Part shown: positions 1 through 5,022 of the stretch, piece by piece
Position numbering within the stretch: the stretch's first letter is position 1
Layout: each line of letters starts with the position of its first letter
Source of the DNA: Candidatus Saganbacteria bacterium
Lineage (GTDB): Bacteria; Margulisbacteria; WOR-1; O2-12-FULL-45-9; XYB2-FULL-48-7
DNA: 11,410 bases
Reading direction: 5' to 3'
Assembly: GCA_020051815.1 (NCBI GenBank)
Contig: JAGVQF010000019.1
Coordinates: 1 to 11,410 of the forward strand
Program-made: the position numbers and the translations under genes
The notes under the pieces: model-generated
What the model was told of the DNA's origin: nothing
The model's database searches: none
The model's input: the letters and a program-made list of their open reading frames with translations, nothing else

Positions 1-59
1 AGATTTGAACAAATGCAACTATTTAGACCGTGAGGGGCGGGGCACTACAGACCAAGATA

Positions 60-79
60 CCCCACCGCTTGCGGTGGGG
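60..79. repeat. REP-like GC-rich hairpin with CUUG tetraloop
   Basis: CCCCACCG and CGGTGGGG form a perfect 8-bp stem around CTTG (9 bp if the loop is drawn as TT). G(CUUG)C is a known very stable tetraloop form. The context, GATA before and GAGTT after, resembles REP/IS200-type palindromes moved by Y1 (RAYT) transposases, but no transposase is visible here. There is no T-run after it, so it is a poor intrinsic terminator. It could mark the 3' end of a gene lying left of the window. Positions 1-59 hold nothing I recognise. Confidence 0.5.
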
Positions 80-172
80 AGTTAGGTCATTTATCCGTTT
101 TCAGGCATTAAGGCGCAGATTGGGCGTTGATTCAATTTAATCGATGAAATTGCAACAAATTTCATAATAACT

Positions 173-181
173 TGCTATAAT
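173..181 (+). promoter_or_regulatory. Extended -10 promoter for the membrane-protein gene
   Basis: TG-C-TATAAT is a perfect extended -10 element, 35 bases before the start codon at 217. No good -35 lies at 16-18 bp; TTGCAA at 150-155 is 20 bp away. The same TGC-TAWAATT motif recurs before the riboswitch at 1361-1370, which suggests a shared sigma-70-type consensus. Inference from sequence only. Confidence 0.55.
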
Positions 182-216
182 TCATAACAGATCACCACCG
201 CATTGAGGGAGGAGCT

Positions 217-1326
217 ATGTTTGAATATATCAATAGGATTTTAGACCCATTTTTAAGGAAATTGTTTGCTTGGATCCAAAAAACGACTTTACGGATATTT
301 ATTTTTGTATTCTCATTAGTTCTTTTGGGCGCATTAGTGGCTATGACCTTGAAATGGCTGGAATTTTCCAACGTCTTTGGGCTTATTAATTATGTTGGCT
401 CGATTGTGTGGAAATTATTGATATTTAGCCAGACAGGTCTGATAGCAGCGCTTTATGCGGCCATCTTCATGCTATTCGTTAATTTAAGGGGGCAGGGAAG
501 AAAGAGCAGTACATTTGATATTAGGTTTGGAAAGGAAGGGCCGGAAGAATATTTTATTATTTCTCCTGATTCGAGCTGGGATTTGGTCCCCGATGAAGAG
601 ACTCCATTTTCAAAAGTGCTTAGTGTGACAAACTCGGGCTTTGTTGGCCATTTGAAGAAAGGGGCTGAGTGGTGTGATTATCGCCTTAAGTTTAAGGCAA
701 AAATTAAAAGTAATTCAAATTTTTCATTTGCAATAAGAGTCGCCGATAAAAACAACGCAATATTTTTTCAATGTTCTGGCAAGAATATCTACCCGCACTT
801 AATTATGAACGGAATCACGGTTAGATATTTTAATGATGCGAGGAACGCAATCCTTCCATTCGGCGACATCGCGCTCCCTTTGGCTATCCCAAATGAAAAG
901 TGGGTGGATGTTTTAATTGAGGTGAGAGGGAAAACGGTTCTAATAGAAATAGATGGGATGAGGAAAGAGTATCAAATTCCTTCTTTTCTAAAATATGTTT
1001 ACGCTAATGCTATTACTCCCGTTATGGATTACTCCTTAATTAATAATATGCATAAAGAAATTAATGAGAAGATCGAGCGGGCGGGCAAGTTGAATGAAGA
1101 AATCAATGGGTTGATTAAGTCTTTAGAGGGCGGGGGCCAAGAGGGGGTAATAAATTCAGAGATAAAAAAGAAAAGAGAGGAAATCGAAAGCATCCAAAAG
1201 AGCTACGGAGCAACAATTACAAGCATGGGCCATGATTATGAAAGAGGAACAATCGGTTTTCGAGAATGGGGCCCTGAGCACGCGTTGTTTAAGGATATAA
1301 GAGTCGAATTATTAGATAAAATTTAG
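217..1326 (+). CDS. Membrane-anchored protein with LamG/DUF1080-like domain and inserted coiled coil
   Basis: A 369-residue protein I do not recognise by name. The ATG follows AGGGAGGAG (206-214). Two hydrophobic segments at about residues 27-48 and 62-90 should anchor it in the membrane. A beta-rich domain follows (about 110-257), with alternating strands such as YRLKFKAKI, FSFAIRVAD and VLIEIDG. Its last strands appear to be GTIGFREWG and FKDIRVELL (344-366). This order is typical of concanavalin-like LamG/DUF1080 sandwiches, which often bind glycans or surface polymers. Between the DG strand and the last strands lies an insert (about 258-342) rich in K/E/I with heptad-like spacing, probably a coiled coil. 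The gene is clearly more AT-rich than the downstream genes, consistent with transfer or a different history. No catalytic motif is visible. A role in envelope sensing or adhesion is conceivable but unproven. Confidence 0.75.
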   Translation: MFEYINRILDPFLRKLFAWIQKTTLRIFIFVFSLVLLGALVAMTLKWLEFSNVFGLINYVGSIVWKLLIFSQTGLIAALYAAIFMLFVNLRGQGRKSSTFDIRFGKEGPEEYFIISPDSSWDLVPDEETPFSKVLSVTNSGFVGHLKKGAEWCDYRLKFKAKIKSNSNFSFAIRVADKNNAIFFQCSGKNIYPHLIMNGITVRYFNDARNAILPFGDIALPLAIPNEKWVDVLIEVRGKTVLIEIDGMRKEYQIPSFLKYVYANAITPVMDYSLINNMHKEINEKIERAGKLNEEINGLIKSLEGGGQEGVINSEIKKKREEIESIQKSYGATITSMGHDYERGTIGFREWGPEHALFKDIRVELLDKI

Positions 1327-1339
1327 ATAATTATTAGCA

Positions 1340-1369
1340 TTGATTGCTGTTTTGGCTTTATGCTAAAAT
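1340..1369 (+). promoter_or_regulatory. Promoter of the fluoride riboswitch transcript
   Basis: TTGATT (1340-1345), an 18-bp spacer, then TAAAAT (1364-1369) preceded by TGC (extended -10). Transcription would begin near 1376, one base before the aptamer's first stem at 1377. That placement supports both the promoter and the riboswitch call. A 7-bp inverted repeat (TTAGCAT 1334-1340, ATGCTAA 1360-1366) overlaps it. Confidence 0.6.
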
Positions 1370-1376
1370 TCTTCCA

Positions 1377-1436
1377 GGCGATGAGGTTCGCCATTTAAAC
1401 CATCCCGGCCGAAGCCGGGGTTAATGACCTCTACCG
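1377..1436 (+). promoter_or_regulatory. Fluoride riboswitch (crcB motif) aptamer
   Basis: The segment follows the crcB/fluoride aptamer closely and, from memory, resembles the crystallised Thermotoga petrophila aptamer. It opens with GGCGATGAGG. GGCG (1377-1380) pairs with CGCC (1389-1392). The linker contains TAAAC. A hairpin CCCGGC (1404-1409), CGAA loop, GCCGGG (1414-1419) follows. The 3' TTAATGACCTCTACC supplies ACCTC (1427-1431), which pairs with GAGGT (1383-1387). In this family fluoride is bound through a magnesium cluster, and usual targets are crcB/Fluc, CLC-F and Na+/H+-antiporter genes. The gene downstream here is an antiporter. ACCTC is shared with the terminator stem, so ligand binding should block termination and turn the gene on. 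Confidence 0.9.
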
Positions 1437-1462
1437 AAAAAGGTAGGGTTTTTTTATTTTTT
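1429..1462 (+). terminator. Riboswitch-controlled intrinsic terminator
   Basis: CTCTACC (1429-1435) pairs with GGTAGGG (1442-1448) around GAAAAA: seven pairs including one G-U. T-rich sequence follows (1449-1462, broken by one A). Bases 1429-1431 also belong to the aptamer's long-range stem, so the two structures exclude each other. This is the expected layout of a transcriptional ON switch. Nearly 170 bases separate it from the start codon of the controlled gene. Confidence 0.85.
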
Positions 1463-1470
1463 GGAGAAAA

Positions 1471-1600
1471 TCTAAAAACTAAAATCGAAAATCAAAAAAA
1501 GGACGAAATTCGAAAATCTAAATCACAAACCATTTTCGGTTTTCGACTTTGTAATTTGGAATTTGTTTAGACTTTAGTTTTTAGACTTTAGGTTTTTAGC
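1471..1600. repeat. AT-rich inverted array of TCTAAAAACTAAA-type units
   Basis: TCTAAAAACTAAAATC (1471-1486) is matched at 15 of 16 positions by the reverse complement of 1570-1585. A further related unit lies at 1586-1600. The interior holds degenerate variants, with CGAAAATC-type units on the left and TTTTCGACTTTG and AATTTGG types on the right, around a small AAACC/GGTTT hairpin near 1527-1542. In RNA this would fold as a long imperfect hairpin between the riboswitch terminator and the antiporter ribosome binding site. No coding potential is apparent. Confidence 0.7.
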
Positions 1601-1624
1601 ATTATTCATAATAGGAGGTCATTC

Positions 1625-2764
1625 ATGCAAGCCGATATCGTTCCCTTAGTTGTCGGAGGACTAATATTCGTCTCCAGCTTAATCTCCCTAGCCACCGGGT
1701 TGTCGGTCGCGATCATTGAGATATTGGGTGGCGTAGTGGCTGGCTACTTCGGGCTCAAGCCGGAGCTGTGGATGATCTATATCGCTGGGCTGGGAGGGAT
1801 ATTGCTCACATTCCTCGCCGGCGCCGAGATCGATGCCGCGCTCCTCAAAGAGAAATTTAAAGAAAGCTTCCTCATCGGCTTTTCATCATTCATTGTCCCC
1901 TTTACCGGCGTTTTCCTCTTTGCCTACTACATCGTCGGCTGGGACCTCAAGGCCTCGCTCATCGCCGCCACGGCTTTTTCCGAGACTTCGCTCGCCGTTG
2001 TCTATTCTGTCTTGGTCGAGACCGGCCTCTCAAAACAGAATGTCGGCAAAATGATCCTCGCCGCCACATTCATCACCAACCTTGGCACCGCTTTAGCTTT
2101 GAGTTTGCTATTCATCAGGCCGAACTTTTATACGCTAATTTTTGTTTTGGTCTCGATCATAGTTATTTACCTCGCGGCCCAGTTTTCTCATCTGATCTTC
2201 GAAAATACGCGGCTCAAAAATAAAGTGATCGAGCCGGAAATAAAATATATCCTCTTTCTTCTCCTCATCTTTATCTATTTCGCGAGCTTGGGGGCAGGGC
2301 AGGCGATTCTGCCCACATTCCTCCTCGGCCTCTTCATGTCGCGCCACTTTGCCGAAACCAAAAGCACCCAGGCCGTTAAGAGTCGCTTGAGGACGCTCGC
2401 CTTTGCCTTTATCACGCCGATTTTCTTTATTGTCGGCGGCCTGCATATTTCGGTCACAGCCATCTCTGCCTCGTTTGCCGTTTTTACTATGTTCTTTGCG
2501 ATAAGGATAGTCTTAAAATTTATCGGCGTCAACTTCCTGGCCCGGCGCTACCTGGCCCACGGGCGGACTTTTACAACATTATTATTGAGCACCGGCCTGA
2601 CCTTCGGCGCCATCGCCGCGCTCTTTGGCCTGAATATGGGCTATATCGATAATGAGAAGTTCTCGATAATAATGGGTGTCATTATTGCGAGCTCGGTTGT
2701 GCCGACGTTCGTGGCCCAGAAATGGTTCTTACCTGTGGACGACGAAATGGTTATCACGGGATAG
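1625..2764 (+). CDS. CPA/Kef-type cation:proton antiporter, fluoride-riboswitch controlled
   Basis: A 379-residue integral membrane protein with about 11-13 hydrophobic helices. That is the transport core of the monovalent cation:proton antiporter superfamily, without a C-terminal TrkA-N domain. ATG follows AGGAGGT (1613-1619) at good spacing. Family marks: LTFLAGAEID (61-70), the ATAFSETSLAVV stretch (115-126, the usual SPT position of the discontinuous helix), R294 in a late helix, and the glycine-rich LSTGLTFGAIAA stretch (321-332). At the ion-binding position, where CPA1 has Asn-Asp and CPA2 Asp-Asp, this protein reads I150-T151-N152, so the usual carboxylate seems absent. Family members normally exchange Na+ or K+ for H+ in the inner membrane. 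The upstream fluoride riboswitch implies a part in fluoride stress, perhaps pH or ion balance or anion export. That part is inference. Confidence 0.88.
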   Translation: MQADIVPLVVGGLIFVSSLISLATGLSVAIIEILGGVVAGYFGLKPELWMIYIAGLGGILLTFLAGAEIDAALLKEKFKESFLIGFSSFIVPFTGVFLFAYYIVGWDLKASLIAATAFSETSLAVVYSVLVETGLSKQNVGKMILAATFITNLGTALALSLLFIRPNFYTLIFVLVSIIVIYLAAQFSHLIFENTRLKNKVIEPEIKYILFLLLIFIYFASLGAGQAILPTFLLGLFMSRHFAETKSTQAVKSRLRTLAFAFITPIFFIVGGLHISVTAISASFAVFTMFFAIRIVLKFIGVNFLARRYLAHGRTFTTLLLSTGLTFGAIAALFGLNMGYIDNEKFSIIMGVIIASSVVPTFVAQKWFLPVDDEMVITG

Positions 2765-2793
2765 TGATTATCCCGGATATCGTGGAATATTAA

Positions 2794-2946
2794 ATCACAG
2801 GATTAAATCGCTGGATAATCACGGATAACACGGAAAAATTAAGGAGTATTTTATTGCTTCATTCCGCGCGATCCGTAAATATCCGTGATAGATCCGTGAT
2901 CTATGTCTCATCCGTGATATCCTGTGACGATCAATAATCCTGTGAT
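2794..2946. repeat. Inverted array of ATCACGGAT/ATCACAGGAT units
   Basis: The left side has ATCACAGGATTA (2794-2805) and ATCACGGATAACACGGA (2818-2834). The right side has ATCCGTGAT at 2881-2889, 2892-2900 and 2910-2918, and ATCCTGTGA at 2919-2927 and 2937-2945. The outermost arms, 2794-2805 and 2935-2946, form a perfect 12-bp inverted repeat. Units are 9-10 bases with irregular spacing, reversed about a centre near 2850. There is no open reading frame of note. It fills most of the gap between the antiporter and thioredoxin genes. Transcribed, it could fold into a large multi-branched hairpin. Confidence 0.8.
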
Positions 2947-2982
2947 AAAATCCGCGTATAGTGATTTTAAGACGCCGTTCAC

Positions 2983-3011
2983 TTGAAACTTCCCCATTTT
3001 TATTATAGTAT
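2983..3011 (+). promoter_or_regulatory. Probable promoter for trxA-thyX
   Basis: TTGAAA (2983-2988) is a good -35. Candidate -10 boxes are TATAGT (3004-3009, 15-bp spacer) and TAGTAT (3006-3011, 17-bp spacer), in an AT-rich stretch 34-41 bases before the trxA start. The region lies just after the repeat array, as expected if trxA is not co-transcribed with the antiporter. Confidence 0.45.
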
Positions 3012-3044
3012 TTTCTTAACCAGTCTTTATAGGAGGATTTTATT

Positions 3045-3365
3045 ATGGCTGTTACCGAAATAACCGACGCCGATTTTAAGAAAGAGGTTGAAGACGAAAA
3101 GAAAGTGGTCTTCGTCGACTTCTGGGCCCCCTGGTGCGGCCCGTGCCGCATGATGGCGCCGGTCTTTGAGAAGCTGTCAGAAAAATATACGGCGGTCAAA
3201 TTCGCCAAGATCAATACTCAAGAGAACATGGAGAAAGCGTCCGATCTCTCGGTCACCGGCATTCCCTGTATCATCGTCTTTAAGGGCGGCAAAGAAGTGG
3301 AGCGGCTGGTTGGCTTCCGCTCTGAAGTGGAGTTTGAAAAATCGGTCCAAAAGTACGCGAAGTAG
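3045..3365 (+). CDS. trxA: Thioredoxin
   Basis: A 106-residue thioredoxin of normal length, cytosolic, with no signal peptide. The active site W30-C31-G32-P33-C34 lies in the FWAPWCGPC context. The buried Asp of the family is D25 (FVDFWA), and the cis-proline is P74 in GIPC. It reduces disulfides in target proteins with electrons normally supplied by thioredoxin reductase, which is not in this window. ATG follows AGGAGG (3031-3036). An extra cysteine, C75, directly follows the cis-proline, where Thr is more usual, and could affect substrate docking or redox regulation. The thymidylate synthase gene begins three bases after its stop, so the pair is very probably co-transcribed. A shared role in deoxynucleotide supply is plausible, since thioredoxin feeds ribonucleotide reductase. 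Confidence 0.96.
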   Translation: MAVTEITDADFKKEVEDEKKVVFVDFWAPWCGPCRMMAPVFEKLSEKYTAVKFAKINTQENMEKASDLSVTGIPCIIVFKGGKEVERLVGFRSEVEFEKSVQKYAK

Positions 3366-3368
3366 ACG

Positions 3369-4772
3369 ATGAAGGTTCTACTCGCGGGGTATAACGTTGA
3401 CGCCGATGTCCTGTCCGAGCTGACCGCCGGACAAAACCGCCAGGATGTCACCCCCGAAACTCTCTCCGCCTCTTATGCCCGCATCTCCCGCGACCCCAGG
3501 CCGATCGACGAACTGCGTAGGGCCGCCCGGGCCGAGGTCGAGAAAGCCCGGAAATCGAATTCAAACATCATCTTCAAAATGGGCCATCACTCGGTAGCCG
3601 AACACGCCGTCTTCAACTTTGACCTGATCGATATTTCGCGTTTGGCGCTCGAGGAAATAGAAAAGTTTCGCCTCTGCTCGTACACGGAGAAGTCGCAACG
3701 CTACCAAAAGCTTGAAGGAAGCTTCATTACACCGGAAGAGGTAAGGGGTAAGGGGTATGAGGGAAGATTTAAAGAGATAATTGAGAAGCAGAATAAATTT
3801 TATGCCGAAATGGTTGAAAAGGGGATCGAGCCCGAAGATGCCAGATACATAACGCCGCTTTGCACGTTAGGTCAGGTTGGCATGACGATCAACGCCCGCA
3901 ACCTGGAACTATTGGTCCGGCGGTTCGCTTCGTCCGGCCTCGCCGAGGTGAGGGAGATCGGGAAGACCATGTTTGATCTGGCGGCCAATATCGCGCCGTC
4001 GATCATCCTCTTTACCGCCGCCAATGACTTTGACCAGAAAACTTATCCAGAATTGCGCGCCTACTTTCGTGGCAAATGGGAGCGCAAGCGGCGCGTCAGC
4101 CGCCGAACGACGCTCGTTGATTACACGAAGAACGCGGATAACAAGCTCGTCGCCGCTCTGCTCCATGCCTCCTCGCAGATCTCGTACCAGAACTGTCTGC
4201 GCACCGTCAAAGATATGAAAAAACACGAGCGCGAGACGGCTGTCATGATCGCCTGCCGGCACATGGAATTTTTCGATTCGACCCTGCGCGAGTTCGAGCA
4301 TATTGGCCTGACCTTTGACCTCGTCATGTCATCCGGCTGTTTCGGGCAGATGAAGCGCCACCGGATCGCGACGATAACTTCGCAACAATACGAACCAGAG
4401 TTGGGGGTCACAATACCGCCAAAAATACGGGGGACGGGGGACGAGGGACGATTTAAAGAGATCTGCAAAGAGACGGAAAATGTTTACCGCGAAATAGCCA
4501 AAACGGATCAAAGGGCGGCCGAATATGTTTTGACCGGGGCGCACAAGAAACGCGTTCTCATGACGGTTAACGCGCGCGAGCTCTACCATATCTCGCGCCT
4601 GCGCGAAGACCCGCACGCCCAGTGGGAGATCCAGGAGCTCTCGGCCGAGATGACCAAAGTTGCCAAAGAGGTCATGCCGCTCACGATGATGCTGATCGGC
4701 GGCAAAGACAAATATCTCGAGATCTACAAAAAAGTTTACGGCGAGCTGCCGAAAGTAGCGCCGCCGAAATAG
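3369..4772 (+). CDS. thyX: Tandem-domain FAD-dependent thymidylate synthase
   Basis: 467 residues, about twice a usual ThyX (roughly 220-250). ThyX methylates dUMP to dTMP using methylene-tetrahydrofolate, FAD and NAD(P)H. The family signature is RHRxxSxNExSxRY. The first half (about 1-225) has GHHSVAEH (72-79) and K-F-R-L-C-S-Y-T-E-K-S-Q-R-Y (99-112), which keeps the later S, E, S, R and Y but has lost RHR. The second half (about 285-450) has FEHIGLTFDLVMS (309-321) and an intact R330-H331-R332, but then diverges (IATITSQQY). It also keeps NARELYHISRLR (401-412) and an AQxEI-like motif (417-421), typical of the substrate site. The two halves therefore look complementary, as if one chain forms a composite active site. 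G-rich short repeats encode residues near 125-133 and 353-361. No clear Shine-Dalgarno is seen; translation is probably coupled to trxA. Confidence 0.88.
   Translation: MKVLLAGYNVDADVLSELTAGQNRQDVTPETLSASYARISRDPRPIDELRRAARAEVEKARKSNSNIIFKMGHHSVAEHAVFNFDLIDISRLALEEIEKFRLCSYTEKSQRYQKLEGSFITPEEVRGKGYEGRFKEIIEKQNKFYAEMVEKGIEPEDARYITPLCTLGQVGMTINARNLELLVRRFASSGLAEVREIGKTMFDLAANIAPSIILFTAANDFDQKTYPELRAYFRGKWERKRRVSRRTTLVDYTKNADNKLVAALLHASSQISYQNCLRTVKDMKKHERETAVMIACRHMEFFDSTLREFEHIGLTFDLVMSSGCFGQMKRHRIATITSQQYEPELGVTIPPKIRGTGDEGRFKEICKETENVYREIAKTDQRAAEYVLTGAHKKRVLMTVNARELYHISRLREDPHAQWEIQELSAEMTKVAKEVMPLTMMLIGGKDKYLEIYKKVYGELPKVAPPK
3738..3778 (+). repeat. G-rich (AGGGGTA) short repeat inside thyX, first half
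   Basis: Two to three degenerate copies of AGGGGTA (3738-3764) are followed by GATTTAAAGAGAT (3766-3778). They encode RGKGYEGRFKEI, at the loop-to-helix point after the first-half signature motif. Base use here (G runs, GTAAGG) differs from the surrounding coding sequence. Confidence 0.6.
4427..4462 (+). repeat. G-rich (GGGGACG) short repeat inside thyX, second half
   Basis: Three near-copies of a G(G/A)GGGACG unit (4427-4451) run into GATTTAAAGAGAT (4450-4462), identical to 3766-3778. Including the preceding GAGGGA(A/C), 19 of 20 bases match between 3759-3778 and 4443-4462. They encode RGTGDEGRFKEI, at the position equivalent to the first-half tract. Confidence 0.65.
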
Positions 4773-4795
4773 GGTGAGGGTTTGGAAGCCGGTTT

Positions 4796-4876
4796 GGTCT
4801 TTTGGTTTGGTTGTTGGGTCGCACCAACGACTTTCCCCAATAACTATACCAGCTTCTTAACCTAAACCATTTGACC
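4796..4876. repeat. Inverted repeat with TTTGGTTTGG-type units before the glucan operon
   Basis: GGTC-TTT-TGGTTT (4796-4808) faces AAACCA-TTT-GACC (4864-4876), ten of thirteen positions pairing around a TTT/TTT internal loop. Inside is an 8-bp hairpin, GTTGTTGG (4810-4817) with CCAACGAC (4824-4831), followed by only three T. GAAGCCGG (4785-4792) also nearly complements CCAGCTTC (4849-4856). The structure ends just before the AGGAGGTG ribosome binding site at 4882, so it could act as a weak terminator for thyX or influence translation of the next gene. No convincing sigma-70 promoter is visible in this gap. Confidence 0.6.
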
Positions 4877-4893
4877 AGTTTAGGAGGTGTAAA

Positions 4894-5016
4894 TTGGATA
4901 CAGGGATCTTGATCACGCTCATCATTTGCGGCACGATCATTTTTGTCACGGTTATCGGCCTGCTGTTCGCCATGTGGGTCATCACTAAAGGCATCGCGAT
5001 GTCGGAAAGGAAATAA
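4894..5016 (+). CDS. 40-residue single-span membrane peptide (TTG start)
   Basis: A TTG start sits behind a strong AGGAGGTG (4882-4889) and opens a 40-codon frame ending in TAA at 5014-5016. The product begins MDTGILITLI, has one long hydrophobic span (about residues 5-30, with ICGTIIFVTVIGLLFAMWV) and a short basic tail ending SERK. It fits a single-pass inner-membrane peptide with the tail in the cytosol. I do not recognise a family. The GH57 gene begins six bases later, so the two are probably translated from one transcript. The quality of the ribosome binding site, its spacing, and the fit of the hydrophobic frame to the gap are the main evidence that it is real. Confidence 0.7.
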   Translation: MDTGILITLIICGTIIFVTVIGLLFAMWVITKGIAMSERK

Positions 5017-5022
5017 TAGAAC

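Noticed and set aside
1..59. Possible RNA gene or gene end at the left edge
   Set aside because: Too short to fold or translate into anything recognisable; no tRNA or rRNA signature.
1334..1366. Terminator for the first gene (TTAGCAT/ATGCTAA inverted repeat)
   Set aside because: Stem is only 7 bp with a 19-base loop and no T-run; the bases fit better as the riboswitch promoter.
1601..1612. Second promoter (CATAAT) just before the antiporter gene
   Set aside because: No -35 at acceptable distance, and transcription would start within or after the ribosome binding site.
2881..2946. CRISPR-like direct repeats (ATCCGTGAT)
   Set aside because: Units are only 9-10 bases, spacing is irregular (2-10 bases or none), and complements lie to the left; no cas genes.
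2819..3214. Minus-strand open frame spanning the repeat array and the trxA start
   Set aside because: Crosses noncoding repeats and overlaps the thioredoxin motif; no domain seen.
4810..4834. Strong intrinsic terminator after thyX
   Set aside because: The 8-bp stem has a G-U pair and only three T follow; kept as part of an inverted repeat instead.
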